From JAEUMY01 sp031394355 (GTDB lineage: Bacteria; Pseudomonadota; Gammaproteobacteria; Burkholderiales; Usitatibacteraceae): DNA of 64,000 bases. Below, in pieces: positions 16,673 through 26,884 of the stretch (positions are counted from its first letter, which is position 1; each line of letters opens with the position of its first letter). The notes beneath the pieces were generated by a model. The model made no database searches. It was not told the origin of the DNA and was given only the letters and a program-made list of their open reading frames with translations. The position numbers and the translations under genes are program-made. Location of the stretch: contig JANNSU010000020.1 of NCBI GenBank assembly GCA_031394355.1, positions 1 to 64,000 of the forward strand. The letters are read 5' to 3'.

Positions 16673-19441
16673 TCAGCTGCTAGCAAACACCGCTTTCCAT
16701 AGCGCGTTTACTGCCTCCCGCTCAGACACCAATTCCGAGTCCGTGATGAAGGTGCAGGGCTCATTGTTGTTGCGGGCCAGGTGCTGGCGCGCGCGAAACG
16801 CGAGATAGGCGTCAGCTGCTTTGCGGGCCAGGCCGATGTCGACAAGCCCCAGTTCACCTGCCAGCGCCAGCAAGTTGAAATTGCCTGCATTCCGTGTGAG
16901 CGACGCATGCTGGTGCGCATGACGGAGAACGACAAACTGGACAATGAACTCAAGATCAATGAGCCCGCCTTCGGTGTGCTTCAGATCGAAGCGGCCATCC
17001 CTGCCGGGTGCTCCACTGTGCTCCGCGCGCATTTTGGCGCGCATGGCGAGCACGTCCGTGGTGAGCTTCCCGGCATCACGTGGCTGACCCAGAATGGCAC
17101 CACGGATTGCATCGAAGCGTAAGGCAAGCCCGGTGTCACCGGCACAGAACCGCGCACGGGTGAGCGCCTGATGCTCCCAGGTCCAGGCACGCGTCAGCTG
17201 ATAGTCGTGGAATGACGCCAGCGTGCACACCAGCATTCCCGAGTCACCATCCGGGCGCAGTCTGAGGTCGGTTTCATAGAGCGCCCCGCCGGTGGTGAGC
17301 GCGGTCAGCAGTTGATTCACGCGTTGGGCCAGGCGGTGCGCGGTCTGTGCATCCATGCCGTCGGTGGTGAGGTCTTCATGCCGCTCATCGCGGATGAAAA
17401 TCAGATCAAGATCGGATGCGTAGCCAAGCTCTTTGCTGCCCAGCTTGCCATAGCCCACTATTGCAAAGGCAGGTGGTGCCGCGAGTGCTTGATCCAGAGG
17501 CAGCCGCCGGAGCGATCGCCAGGTCAGCGCCAGGGCAATGTCCAGCAACAGATCGGCAAGTGCTGAGAGTTCATCGGCGAGTGTCATTACATCCACCATG
17601 CCATCGACATCGGCGATGTTGAGACGCAAGGTGTGGATTTGCTTGAAGTGGCGCAGCAGCTCGTAGTGGCGTTCGACATCATCGCCCGCTGCGGTAATTT
17701 CACGAACCATCCATTCACGTTCACGCGGCCAGTCGGCGCGGGGATCCGCCCGGCGATTCCTGACGAGCTCGTCGAGCAGGATGGGATGACGCTGCAACAG
17801 GCCAGCCGCCCAGGCGCTGCGCGATGCCAGCCGGGCTGTGCGCCGCAGTACAGCCGGGTTTTCGATCAGCAGCGACAGATAGGCATCACGCCGATCGACG
17901 GCCTCCAATATATCGAGAAGCCGACGGCTGGTGTAGTGCGGGCTGGTCTCGCCCGCAGCCGACATGAGGGCCAGCGGGATGAGGCGCTCCAGCTTGCTGC
18001 GCGCTTTTTCGGTCAGAAATCGAAAGCGCGCACTTTGCCGCCATACCGCCAGCCGCCGGATGACCTCGGCTGCATCAGGCGAGCTGAACCCTGCTTCCGA
18101 TAGTGCCCGGGCCACATCGTCAGGCACATCCACGCAGTCCTGCCAAATCGAGGCAGGCAGCCGTTCAAGCGCCCCGCTCTCGCTGGTCAGGACAGCTGGC
18201 TCCGGCTCGGCTGTGAAGAGATCGTTGAATGTTGCGCTGACGAACGCCCGGTGTTCGTCCAATGCTGCGAGCAATGAATGCCAGTCGACGAATCCCATGG
18301 CGCCTGAAATGCGATCCCTGTCGTCATCCTGTGTCGGCAACGCCTGCGTCTGGGCATCGTCAAGATATTGCAGTCGGTGCTCCAGATTGCGCAGGAACGC
18401 ATAGGCAGACTGTAGCCGCTCCACCTGTGCGGGGGGCAGAAGTCCCATGGCGCCAAGCCGGGAGAGCGCCTCCCGGGTTGATCGCGTCTGGAGCTCGCGC
18501 TCACGGCCGCCCCGGATGAGCTGCTGGAGCTGGGCAATGAACTCGACTTCACGGATGCCACCGGCACCTACCTTGATGTCATCAATCCGGTTTCGGCGAT
18601 TGGCTTCGGCTCTGATCTGGGCGTGCAGGTCCCGGAGATCCTGGATCATTCCATAATCGTGATACTTCCGGTACACAAATGGCCGAACCAGATTTTCCAA
18701 CGGCTTTGCTGCAACCGGGCCGAGTGCGCGCGCCTTGAGCCATGCATATCGCTCCCAGGGGCGGGCGCTGGTAATGAAGTAGTGCTCCAGACTGTCCAGA
18801 CTGGCGACCAACGGCCCGCTGTCACCGAATGGCCTGAGACGCATGTCGACGCGGAAAACCTGACCCTCCGGCGTGCGCTCATCGATGGCTGCAATGACGG
18901 CCTTGCCGAGCCTGGCAAAAAATTCGTGGTGGCTGATTCGTTGTTGACCCAGGGCGTTGCCCGGCGTCTCGCCTTCTTCCGGGTAAATGAAAATGAGGTC
19001 AATGTCTGAGGAGACGTTGAGCTCACCGCCACCCAACTTGCCCATGCCCACCACCCAGAATGGCAGAGCCTCGGCCGCATCGGGAGCCCCGTGGCGGACA
19101 TGGAGGAGCTGCCAGTGCAGCGACACAGCACGCGTGACGGCCAATTCAGCCAGATCGCTGACCGAACGCATGACCTCATCGAGCCCGGCGAGGCCGTTGA
19201 TGTCGCGAAACATGACTCGCAGGATGACTTGCTCGCGCAGTCGACGCAGCGCAGATGCCAGCATGGCCGCGTCTATGCAATCTGCTGCGTCAAGCCATGC
19301 AGTCATTTCGGTGAGCGTGAACGGCTGATCGCCGTGCAGGGCCAGCTCCTGCGACAGAGCTGGACGTGCATCAAGGCATCTGCCGGCAAAGCGAGATGCC
19401 CGAGTGAGCTTGCTGATCCGGTCTTCGAGAGTCACCGACAT
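16673..19441 (-). CDS. glnE: Glutamine synthetase adenylyltransferase/deadenylase
   Basis: A 922-residue bifunctional enzyme that adenylylates GlnA when nitrogen is plentiful and removes the AMP under nitrogen limitation. Both nucleotidyltransferase halves are visible: GMGKLGGGELNVSSDIDLIF (N-terminal, deadenylylation) and GYGKLGSKELGYASDLDLIF (C-terminal, adenylylation), each with G-x-D-x-D metal ligands. Helical domains lie between. Length is typical (946 in E. coli). The gene is divergent from yhdP across 195 bp of spacer in which I see no clear site. Confidence 0.95.
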   Translation of the reverse strand: MSVTLEDRISKLTRASRFAGRCLDARPALSQELALHGDQPFTLTEMTAWLDAADCIDAAMLASALRRLREQVILRVMFRDINGLAGLDEVMRSVSDLAELAVTRAVSLHWQLLHVRHGAPDAAEALPFWVVGMGKLGGGELNVSSDIDLIFIYPEEGETPGNALGQQRISHHEFFARLGKAVIAAIDERTPEGQVFRVDMRLRPFGDSGPLVASLDSLEHYFITSARPWERYAWLKARALGPVAAKPLENLVRPFVYRKYHDYGMIQDLRDLHAQIRAEANRRNRIDDIKVGAGGIREVEFIAQLQQLIRGGRERELQTRSTREALSRLGAMGLLPPAQVERLQSAYAFLRNLEHRLQYLDDAQTQALPTQDDDRDRISGAMGFVDWHSLLAALDEHRAFVSATFNDLFTAEPEPAVLTSESGALERLPASIWQDCVDVPDDVARALSEAGFSSPDAAEVIRRLAVWRQSARFRFLTEKARSKLERLIPLALMSAAGETSPHYTSRRLLDILEAVDRRDAYLSLLIENPAVLRRTARLASRSAWAAGLLQRHPILLDELVRNRRADPRADWPREREWMVREITAAGDDVERHYELLRHFKQIHTLRLNIADVDGMVDVMTLADELSALADLLLDIALALTWRSLRRLPLDQALAAPPAFAIVGYGKLGSKELGYASDLDLIFIRDERHEDLTTDGMDAQTAHRLAQRVNQLLTALTTGGALYETDLRLRPDGDSGMLVCTLASFHDYQLTRAWTWEHQALTRARFCAGDTGLALRFDAIRGAILGQPRDAGKLTTDVLAMRAKMRAEHSGAPGRDGRFDLKHTEGGLIDLEFIVQFVVLRHAHQHASLTRNAGNFNLLALAGELGLVDIGLARKAADAYLAFRARQHLARNNNEPCTFITDSELVSEREAVNALWKAVFASS

Positions 19442-19636
19442 CAGTCCGCTAGGGCTGTCCGTGGCAGGGAAGTGCCGTGAAAAGGCGTGGTTGAGGAGGA
19501 TTCACCACCCGAATGATATTATTTTTGCGGCAAGCACCGCCCGCTGCATGGAACCCGCAACAGGCGACCAGGTCAACACACCTCTAAATCCTGCGCGTGA
19601 TGCTGCGCGCTGTACCCGGCCCCAGTACCCGCTCCC

Positions 19637-22600
19637 GTGGCACGATCCCTGCAAACTTTCCTGCATTTTCCGACCCGGTTGGCCAAGGCGCTCCCCCGGG
19701 TCTGCTTCTCGCTCGGACTGGTTCTGCTCATGATCCTCGGCATCGGGGTTCTGCTGTTGCGGTACTGGGTGTTGCCTGGCGTGGGCCAGTATCGTGATGA
19801 TGTGACGTCACGCGTGTCAGCCGCGACCGGCATGTCCCTGGTTGCAGAATCGATGGAAGGTGACTGGCAGGGCCTGCGACCTGTGCTCACATTTCGCAAT
19901 GTGCGTCTCGCGAGTCCAGGAAATGACGAGGCCGGTCTTGCGCTGCAGTCACTGAATGCCTCGCTCTCCTGGTGGGCACTTGCGTTCGGGGAAATCCGCT
20001 TTCATGAGGTGATACTTGAAGGGCCCTCGCTGACGTTGCATCGAGGCAAGGATGGTCTGATTCGCTTCAACGGCAGGCCGCTGAACCAACCAACTGCCGA
20101 GCAAGCTGGCGATGTCGTGCCGTGGCTTTTGAAACAGCCACATTTGGCCGTTGTGGATGCACGGCTCACTTGGCAGGACGATCTGACCGAGGCGCCGGCG
20201 CTGACTATCGACCAGCTGGACCTGCGAATTGAAAAGAGTGGCAGGCGGCATCGCATTGCGCTGGTCGCGAGGCCTGATGCGGCGCTGGCAAAGCGTCTGG
20301 ACGCACGCGCGCTGCTGACCATCACCCGGCCTGCCGAACGATGGGAAATCGAGGGCAATGTATACGTCAATGTTGAACAGATGCGGCTGCAGGAATTCAA
20401 GCAACATTTTCCTGTACCCGATGTAGTCCGCACGGCGACCGGAAATGCGCGAGCCTGGCTCGAGCTGGATGACAAGGCACCAGGCAAGATCAAGTCCATC
20501 GTGGCCGACATCAATGCGGTGAACGTGTCGGCACAGTGGTCGCGCGAGACGGCACCGCTGCAATTGGCCACATTGGCGGGTCGCACGGAATATGTCTCGG
20601 TCCCGGGCGGGTTTCAGGTATCCAGTCGCGGACTGCAGCTCCGCACGAAGGATGGCGTCACGCTCACGCCGATGGATTTCTCGCTCTTGCTCGCCGAGCC
20701 TGATGGCGTGGCACCGCGCGGCGCACTGGCCGGAAACGCCATCGACCTCAAGGTCATGTCAGCCCTCGTGAACTACTTTCCGGTCGGACGCGAGCTTCGC
20801 GATCAGGTCGCAAAGCTGGCACCACGCGGACGAATTCAGGACGCGAGCCTTAATTGGACAGGGCCGGCTTCGGCCCCGGTGAGCTACCAGGTAAAGGCAC
20901 GCTTTGAGGGTCTCGGGCTGGATGAATCGTCGCCCTTGCCCGGCCTGCAGGCGCTGACAGGCACCGTGAATGGCAATGAGCGTGGCGGCCAGTTCACGTT
21001 GGACTCTCCCGGCCTCCAATTGGACATGCCGGCCGTATTCCGTGCCCCGTTGCGGTTCGATAGGATCAGCGGAACGGCGAACTGGGTGCGTCTGACTGAT
21101 TCTGCCGGCGGGCAAGACCTGTCGTTGAACCTCAGTGCAATCAAGATCGAGAATGCCGACATGGAAGGTGCGGTCTCCGGAACCTATCGAGCTGGCGGAA
21201 AGGGCCCGGGCATTGCTGACTTGAAGGCTGACTTCAAAAGAATCAATGCAAGCAAGCTTGCAGGCTATCTCCCCAACATCATTCCGGAGACAAGAAGCTG
21301 GCTGGATCGTGCCATACCTGTCGGCAACGTCACGTCAGCGCAGGTAATCGTGAGAGGTGACCTGTACGACTTTCCGTTCAAGGGCGATCAGGGAGGCGAG
21401 TTTCGGGTCGAGGCAGCGGTGCAGGACGCGCGGCTCCGGTTTCGGGACAACTGGCCGGTGATTGACAACATTCGCGCGACGTTTCGCATGCAGGGCTCGC
21501 GGGTTACCGTCGAGGCCGAAAGTGCCAGCATTTTCCAGTCCCGGCTCAGCGCCACACGTGCCGAGATCGATGATGTGATGAGCTGGGTGCCCATGCTGAC
21601 TTTGAAGGCGACCGCTCAGGCCAGCGCACAGGATGTCGCCAGGTATCTTCGCGAAAGTCCCTTGCGCGAGGGCCCAGGACGCGTCACACGCGTGCTGGGC
21701 TTCGAGGGGCCCGGCAAGCTTGAGCTGGGATTGAAGATCCCCTTGTCCAATGCTTATGAGGATGGAAGGCCGGCACCTGATGCAAAGGTACAGGGCCAGT
21801 ATTCGCTTGCAGGGGTTACCGCTCGTCTCCCGGTCGGTCAGCCGATCACGGAAGCCAATGGCCAGCTGGTCTTCACGGAGCGCAGCATCGCCAGCAAGGG
21901 GTTGAACGGCAGGGCATTTGGCCATCCGCTGGCAATCGAAATCTCCAGCAGCGAGTCCACCGGTATTCTGACGCAGCTTTCAGGCCGCGCCGAGGTCGGT
22001 GTGTTGAATGACTACCTGCCATTCCAGCTTCCGTCGCAGGTTGGCGGCACGGCGGATTGGCGCGGCCGCATCGCCGTGCTGGATGGTGATGTGGGCATGA
22101 CCTTCACGTCCAGTCTCGGCGGCGTGACGTCGCGCTTGCCCCGGCCGCTGGCAAAGCGCGGGAGCGATGGCATGGATGTTTCAGTGGCATTCCGCCACTT
22201 TGGGGCTGATAACGAGCGCATCGATATCTCCCTGTCCGATGTCATCTCCGGTGTGATCTCGCGACGGTTTCATCCCGATACCGGCGTGGCATCGCTTGCG
22301 GGCGGTGTCATCAGCATCGGCGAGCCGGTCGGTTCGCGCCCCATTCCCGACGGGCTGTGGCTGTTCGGCCGTACTGCTGAATTCGACCTCGACCAGTGGA
22401 GAGCGATCTTCCCCTCTCCGGCCCCCGGCAGCGCTGGGTCCGCACCGGCCGCATCTGTGTGGAACGGATTCGATCTGACTGCAGAACGACTGGTCGTTTA
22501 TGGCCGTGATCTGAAAAAGGCCAATGTGAAGGGCCGCCGCGCGGGCGAGGACTGGCGTGTCACGCTGGCCAGCAATGAGATCACTGGCGACGCTTCCTGG

Positions 22601-23617
22601 CGGCCCGGTGCCGCCGATGGCCGTGGACTGGTCCGCGCCCGATTGAGCAACCTGGAGCTCAATCGCAGTGCGCCGCAGTTGCTCAGCCCTGGAGATACCA
22701 CCGCGATTCGGATCGAGCAACCGGAAACAGAGTATCCCGCTCTGGATATCACCGCAGACCGGTTCATCTTCCACGGCTACGCGCTGGGCAAGTTGCAGTT
22801 GCGTGCAGACCATGTCGGGCGTGATTGGAAAATTGACCAGCTCAGGATCGAAGCAGACGGCGCGACGCTCGACGCCATCGGGCGCTGGACCCGGGAGGGT
22901 GGATCCAAGAGCGAGTTCCAGGGCAAGCTTGATGCAAAGAATCTGAATGGCCTGCTGCGAATATTCGGACAGGGTGATGCCATCCGGCGCGGGACTGGAC
23001 AAGCCGACGCAACACTCACCTGGCCGGGGAGCCCGATTGACTTTTCCTTCACCCGGCTGTCCGGTGATCTGAAGATGGAGGCAAACCGTGGAGAGTTTGC
23101 CAAGATCGAGCCAGGCGCTGCCCGCCTCCTCGGACTCATTTCCCTTCAGTCGATTCCACGCCGCATCACGCTGGATTTTCGCGACATCTTCTCTGAAGGG
23201 TTTGCCTTCAACCGCATGGGAGGCAGCTTCAAAATTGACAACGGTCTCATGCGAACGACGAATTTCGAGATCAATGGTCCCTCCGCTTTTGTAACCATGC
23301 AGGGGGACATCTCTTTGCCGAACGAAACCCAGAACTTGCGTCTGACAGTGATCCCGTCCCTTGGTGAAGGGGTTTCAATCATCACTACCCTCATAGGCGG
23401 CCCGGTCGTCGGATTGACCACCTTGCTCGCACAGAAGCTGTTACAGGATCCGATCGGCCGAGCGTTGGGATATGAATACAATGTAACCGGGAAGTGGGAC
23501 AGCCCGGATGTGGCTCGCGTCGGCGCGCCACCACCGCCTGCGCCCGCGTCCAAACCTGCGCCGGACAAGCGCCTTCTGCCCGGCAATCCGAGTCCCGATC
23601 CGCCCAAAGAGCCATGA
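19637..23617 (+). CDS. YhdP-family (TIGR02099) intermembrane lipid-transport protein
   Basis: A very long protein of 1326 residues, starting at GTG (19637). One N-terminal transmembrane helix (about 22-45) anchors a huge periplasmic AsmA-like/DUF3971 region of repeating beta strands. This build is shared with E. coli YhdP, which helps carry phospholipid from inner to outer membrane. The C-terminus is Pro-rich. A one-mismatch palindrome (GCGAATATTCGG, 22957-22968) encodes part of LLRIFG. The stop overlaps the start of the nitrilase-family gene by 4 bp. Role by homology only. Confidence 0.85.
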   Translation: MARSLQTFLHFPTRLAKALPRVCFSLGLVLLMILGIGVLLLRYWVLPGVGQYRDDVTSRVSAATGMSLVAESMEGDWQGLRPVLTFRNVRLASPGNDEAGLALQSLNASLSWWALAFGEIRFHEVILEGPSLTLHRGKDGLIRFNGRPLNQPTAEQAGDVVPWLLKQPHLAVVDARLTWQDDLTEAPALTIDQLDLRIEKSGRRHRIALVARPDAALAKRLDARALLTITRPAERWEIEGNVYVNVEQMRLQEFKQHFPVPDVVRTATGNARAWLELDDKAPGKIKSIVADINAVNVSAQWSRETAPLQLATLAGRTEYVSVPGGFQVSSRGLQLRTKDGVTLTPMDFSLLLAEPDGVAPRGALAGNAIDLKVMSALVNYFPVGRELRDQVAKLAPRGRIQDASLNWTGPASAPVSYQVKARFEGLGLDESSPLPGLQALTGTVNGNERGGQFTLDSPGLQLDMPAVFRAPLRFDRISGTANWVRLTDSAGGQDLSLNLSAIKIENADMEGAVSGTYRAGGKGPGIADLKADFKRINASKLAGYLPNIIPETRSWLDRAIPVGNVTSAQVIVRGDLYDFPFKGDQGGEFRVEAAVQDARLRFRDNWPVIDNIRATFRMQGSRVTVEAESASIFQSRLSATRAEIDDVMSWVPMLTLKATAQASAQDVARYLRESPLREGPGRVTRVLGFEGPGKLELGLKIPLSNAYEDGRPAPDAKVQGQYSLAGVTARLPVGQPITEANGQLVFTERSIASKGLNGRAFGHPLAIEISSSESTGILTQLSGRAEVGVLNDYLPFQLPSQVGGTADWRGRIAVLDGDVGMTFTSSLGGVTSRLPRPLAKRGSDGMDVSVAFRHFGADNERIDISLSDVISGVISRRFHPDTGVASLAGGVISIGEPVGSRPIPDGLWLFGRTAEFDLDQWRAIFPSPAPGSAGSAPAASVWNGFDLTAERLVVYGRDLKKANVKGRRAGEDWRVTLASNEITGDASWRPGAADGRGLVRARLSNLELNRSAPQLLSPGDTTAIRIEQPETEYPALDITADRFIFHGYALGKLQLRADHVGRDWKIDQLRIEADGATLDAIGRWTREGGSKSEFQGKLDAKNLNGLLRIFGQGDAIRRGTGQADATLTWPGSPIDFSFTRLSGDLKMEANRGEFAKIEPGAARLLGLISLQSIPRRITLDFRDIFSEGFAFNRMGGSFKIDNGLMRTTNFEINGPSAFVTMQGDISLPNETQNLRLTVIPSLGEGVSIITTLIGGPVVGLTTLLAQKLLQDPIGRALGYEYNVTGKWDSPDVARVGAPPPPAPASKPAPDKRLLPGNPSPDPPKEP

Positions 23618-24480
23618 TCATCACCCGCAACAGCACGCCCGATGCGCTACGGGAGGCCGCCTCCAAGACGCAGTCTTTCTTCCGTGTGGCGGCTGTGCAG
23701 ATGGCCTCCGGTCCGCACGTGGTGGCCAACCTGCAGGAGGCTGGCCGCCTCATCGAGCTGGCCGCAGCAGCTGGTGCAAGACTGGTTGCCCTGCCGGAGT
23801 ACTTCGGGATCATGGGCCTGAAAGATACCGACAAGGTTGCCATCCGCGAGAAGCCGGGCGACGGGCCCATCCAGAACTTTTTGTCGGAAACGGCGAGGCG
23901 GCTAGGCATATGGATCGTCGGGGGCTCAGCGCCACTCGAAGCAAGCAGCCCTGACAAGGTGCGCAATGCCTGTCTCGTTTATGACAAGACCGGCGCGCAA
24001 GTGGCTCGCTACGACAAGATCCACCTGTTCAACCTGAATCTGGGGCAGGAAAACTATGCCGAGGAACGGACCATTGAACCCGGAGAACGCGTTGTGACCG
24101 TGGACTCTCCATTCGGCAAACTGGGATTGTCCATCTGCTACGACCTGCGCTTTCCCGAGCTGTACCGGGCAATGGAAGAAGCCGACATCCTTTTCGTGCC
24201 TTCCGCCTTCACGGCCACCACCGGCAAGGCACACTGGGAGCCACTCATTCGTGCACGCGCCATCGAAAATCTGGCCTACGTCGTGGCACCCGCTCAGGGC
24301 GGATACCACGTCAACGGTCGCGAGACGCATGGCGACACCATGATCGTCGACCCGTGGGGCGTGATCCTTGATCGCCTGCCGCGCGGCTCCGGCGTGGTGG
24401 TCGCAGGCATCAATCCGGGATACATCAGGACCCTGCGCCAGAGTTTGCCGGCGCTTGCCCACCGTACACTGAAGCCGTGA
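23614..24480 (+). CDS. Nitrilase-superfamily carbon-nitrogen hydrolase
   Basis: A 288-residue cytoplasmic amidase from the ATG at 23614, which overlaps the yhdP TGA. The Glu-Lys-Cys triad is present: Glu62 in LPEYFG, Lys135 in RYDKIHLFN and Cys175 in ICYDLRFPELYR. The E-Y-F and D-L-R-F-P context matches the Nit1/NitFhit-like branch whose members hydrolyse deaminated glutathione. That substrate assignment is inference. An earlier in-frame start at 23494 would lie inside yhdP and is not used. Confidence 0.88.
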   Translation: MIITRNSTPDALREAASKTQSFFRVAAVQMASGPHVVANLQEAGRLIELAAAAGARLVALPEYFGIMGLKDTDKVAIREKPGDGPIQNFLSETARRLGIWIVGGSAPLEASSPDKVRNACLVYDKTGAQVARYDKIHLFNLNLGQENYAEERTIEPGERVVTVDSPFGKLGLSICYDLRFPELYRAMEEADILFVPSAFTATTGKAHWEPLIRARAIENLAYVVAPAQGGYHVNGRETHGDTMIVDPWGVILDRLPRGSGVVVAGINPGYIRTLRQSLPALAHRTLKP

Positions 24481-24500
24481 TCCCCTTGCCGCGTGCCGGC

Positions 24501-24518
24501 ATTGCGAATATTCGCAAT
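24501..24518. repeat. Iterated palindrome, copy 6 (intergenic, 18-bp perfect form)
   Basis: ATTGCGAATATTCGCAAT, the most extended perfect copy in the window. It lies 21 bp after the hydrolase stop and 57 bp before tldD. There is no U-tract, so it is not a factor-independent terminator. Confidence 0.92.
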
Positions 24519-24574
24519 GCCGTGACGCGGTATGCTTACCTTCCACTTACGTCCTCGCAGGCCATTCGATACGC

Positions 24575-26014
24575 ATGAATACCGATACGCTTCACATTGC
24601 GCAAGACACACTCCTCGGTCCGGCAGGGCTGGACGACACCGCGCTCGACCGTGCCTTCGGTACCATTCTTGCGCATCGCGCAGATGCAGCCGACCTCTAT
24701 TTCCAGCACGCCCGCTCCGAGAGCTGGGCACTGGAGGAGGGCCGGGTCAAGTCGGGCAGCTTCTCGATCGATCAGGGTGTGGGTGTGCGGGTGCTGTCAG
24801 GCGAAAAGACGGCATTCGCCTACTCCGACGACATCAACTATGCCGCGCTCGATGCCGCCGCCCAGGCCACACGCTCCATTGCCGCAGTCGGCGGCGATGT
24901 AAGTCACCCGGCGACCCGTCGTGCGCTGCCGCATGCCCTCTATGCCCCCCAGGACCCCGTGAGCAGTCTGGGTGATGCCGAAAAGGTACAGATACTGGAA
25001 ACGCTTGAACGATACGCCCGGGCTGCCGATGCGCGTGTGTCGCAAGTGATGGGCAGATTGTCCGGCGAGTACGAGGTCGTGTTTGTCGCCCGCAGTGATG
25101 GCACGCAGGCTGCAGATGTGCGTCCACTGGTGCATCTTTCGCTTACTGTCATTGCGGAACAGAACGGACGCCGCGAGCAGGGGCATGTGGGCGGTGGTGG
25201 TCGGAGCGACTACGCATTCTTCACCGAAGATCGTCTCAAGCACTATGCCGAAGAGGCAGTGCGCCAGGCAATCACCAACCTGGATGCGCAACCCGCCCCG
25301 GCTGGTGTCATGCCCGTGGTGCTCGGCCCGGGTTGGCCCGGTGTCCTGTTGCACGAGGCGGTGGGCCACAGCCTCGAAGGCGATTTCAACCGCAAGGGGA
25401 GTTCGGTCTTCTCAGGTCGCATCGGTGAGCGCGTCGCGGCACCCGGCGTCACGGTGATTGATGACGGCACCATGCCGGGACGACGTGGTTCGCTTAACGT
25501 CGATGACGAAGGCAACCCGACGCAGCGCAATGTGCTCATCGAGGATGGCGTGCTGAAAAGCTATTTGCAGGACACCTTGAACGCGCGACTCATGGACGTG
25601 CCTGTCACGGGCAACGGCCGCCGCGAATCATTCGCCCACATCCCCATGCCGCGCATGACCAACACCTTCATGCTGGGTGGGTCGCACAAGAAGGACGAAA
25701 TCATCGCTTCGGTGAAGCGTGGCCTCTATGCTGTCAATTTTGGCGGGGGCCAGGTGGATACGACCAGCGGCAAGTTTGTCTTTGCCGCGACCGAGGCCTA
25801 CATGATCGAGGACGGCAAGATCACCTACCCGGTCGTCGGCGCCACGCTCATTGGCAACGGCATCGAGGCGCTGAAGCAGGTCACCATGATCGGAGATGAT
25901 CTGGAGCTGGACAGCGGGATAGGTGTTTGCGGCAAGGAAGGCCAGAGCGTGCCGGTAGGCGTGGGGCAGCCTACGCTGCGTATCGAGGGTCTGACGGTTG
26001 GCGGCACGGCATAG
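24575..26014 (+). CDS. tldD: Metalloprotease TldD
   Basis: A 479-residue zinc protease subunit that with TldE(PmbA) degrades small unfolded peptides and matures some modified peptides. The active-site motif HEAVGHSLEGDF is at His260/His264. Family blocks PRMTNTFMLGG and the C-terminal GKEGQSVPVGVGQP are present. Length matches TldD (481 in E. coli). No tldE/pmbA gene lies in this window. Confidence 0.94.
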   Translation: MNTDTLHIAQDTLLGPAGLDDTALDRAFGTILAHRADAADLYFQHARSESWALEEGRVKSGSFSIDQGVGVRVLSGEKTAFAYSDDINYAALDAAAQATRSIAAVGGDVSHPATRRALPHALYAPQDPVSSLGDAEKVQILETLERYARAADARVSQVMGRLSGEYEVVFVARSDGTQAADVRPLVHLSLTVIAEQNGRREQGHVGGGGRSDYAFFTEDRLKHYAEEAVRQAITNLDAQPAPAGVMPVVLGPGWPGVLLHEAVGHSLEGDFNRKGSSVFSGRIGERVAAPGVTVIDDGTMPGRRGSLNVDDEGNPTQRNVLIEDGVLKSYLQDTLNARLMDVPVTGNGRRESFAHIPMPRMTNTFMLGGSHKKDEIIASVKRGLYAVNFGGGQVDTTSGKFVFAATEAYMIEDGKITYPVVGATLIGNGIEALKQVTMIGDDLELDSGIGVCGKEGQSVPVGVGQPTLRIEGLTVGGTA

Positions 26015-26026
26015 CGGATAGTCGGA

Positions 26027-26884
26027 ATGAACGAACAACAGGTCATCGCAATCACGGGGGGAGGCAGCGGTCTGGGCCGCGCGCTCGCGCTTGAATACGC
26101 TCGCAAGGGTTGGGCTGTGGCGCTCTCGGATCTTTCAGCCGAGCGCGCTTCAGCGGTCGCCAGGGAGCTGGCTGATCTCGGCATGCCCGTTCTGGCATTG
26201 CAGGGTGATATCCGCAACGCTGCCGACCTTGACATCCTGGTTGCTGAAGCGGGCAAGCAGTTTGGCCGCATCGACATCTTCGTCAACAATGCCGGTGTCG
26301 CCGGGGCGGGAAGCCTCATGGAGACCTCGCTCGACGACTGGGACTGGATGCTCGACATCAATCTCATGGGCGTGGTGCGTGGCTGCAAGGCCGTGGCACC
26401 ATTGATGAAGCGACAGGGCTTTGGCCACATCATCAACGTTGCGTCGCTGGCAGGCATTGCCAGTGCACCCATGATGGCGAGCTACAACGTCGCCAAGGCT
26501 GGCGTCATCAGCCTCTCCGAATCATTGCGGGCTGATCTTTCCGGCACGGGCGTGGGCGTGTCTGTGGTGTGTCCATCCTTTTTCGTGAGCGATCTGGCCG
26601 CCTCCGCGCGCACCAGTAATGCCGAGCAGAAGCGAATCGTGAGCAAGCTCGTAAACAAGGCTGCCTTTACTGCAGAAGACATCGCCAGCGTCGTTGCTGA
26701 TAGTGTCGCGGCGGGCCGGTTCATGATCCTGCCGCAGAAGGACGCGCGCTCTGCCTGGTGGTTCAAGCGGTTGATGCCGGAGCGATTCCATCACTGGGTG
26801 GTGAAGCAATCCCGTGGCATGGTGGCATCTGAAAACACATCCAGGGACGCAAACCAGAGCGCAACAAAGGTCTCCCATGTCTGA
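26027..26884 (+). CDS. Short-chain dehydrogenase/reductase
   Basis: A 285-residue Rossmann-fold oxidoreductase. The cofactor loop ITGGGSGLGRALALEYA is near residue 8, NNAGVAGAG near 88, a catalytic Ser in NVASLAGIA and Y-x3-K in SYNVAKAGVI. The C-terminal 60 residues (WWFKRLMPERFHHWVVKQSR) extend the usual SDR length and could meet a membrane or substrate. Substrate unknown. It overlaps the next gene by 8 bp, so the two are probably coupled. Confidence 0.88.
   Translation: MNEQQVIAITGGGSGLGRALALEYARKGWAVALSDLSAERASAVARELADLGMPVLALQGDIRNAADLDILVAEAGKQFGRIDIFVNNAGVAGAGSLMETSLDDWDWMLDINLMGVVRGCKAVAPLMKRQGFGHIINVASLAGIASAPMMASYNVAKAGVISLSESLRADLSGTGVGVSVVCPSFFVSDLAASARTSNAEQKRIVSKLVNKAAFTAEDIASVVADSVAAGRFMILPQKDARSAWWFKRLMPERFHHWVVKQSRGMVASENTSRDANQSATKVSHV

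Noticed and set aside
24501..24518. Palindrome copies as rho-independent terminators
   Set aside because: No U-tract follows any copy, the core is AT-rich, and most copies lie inside genes.
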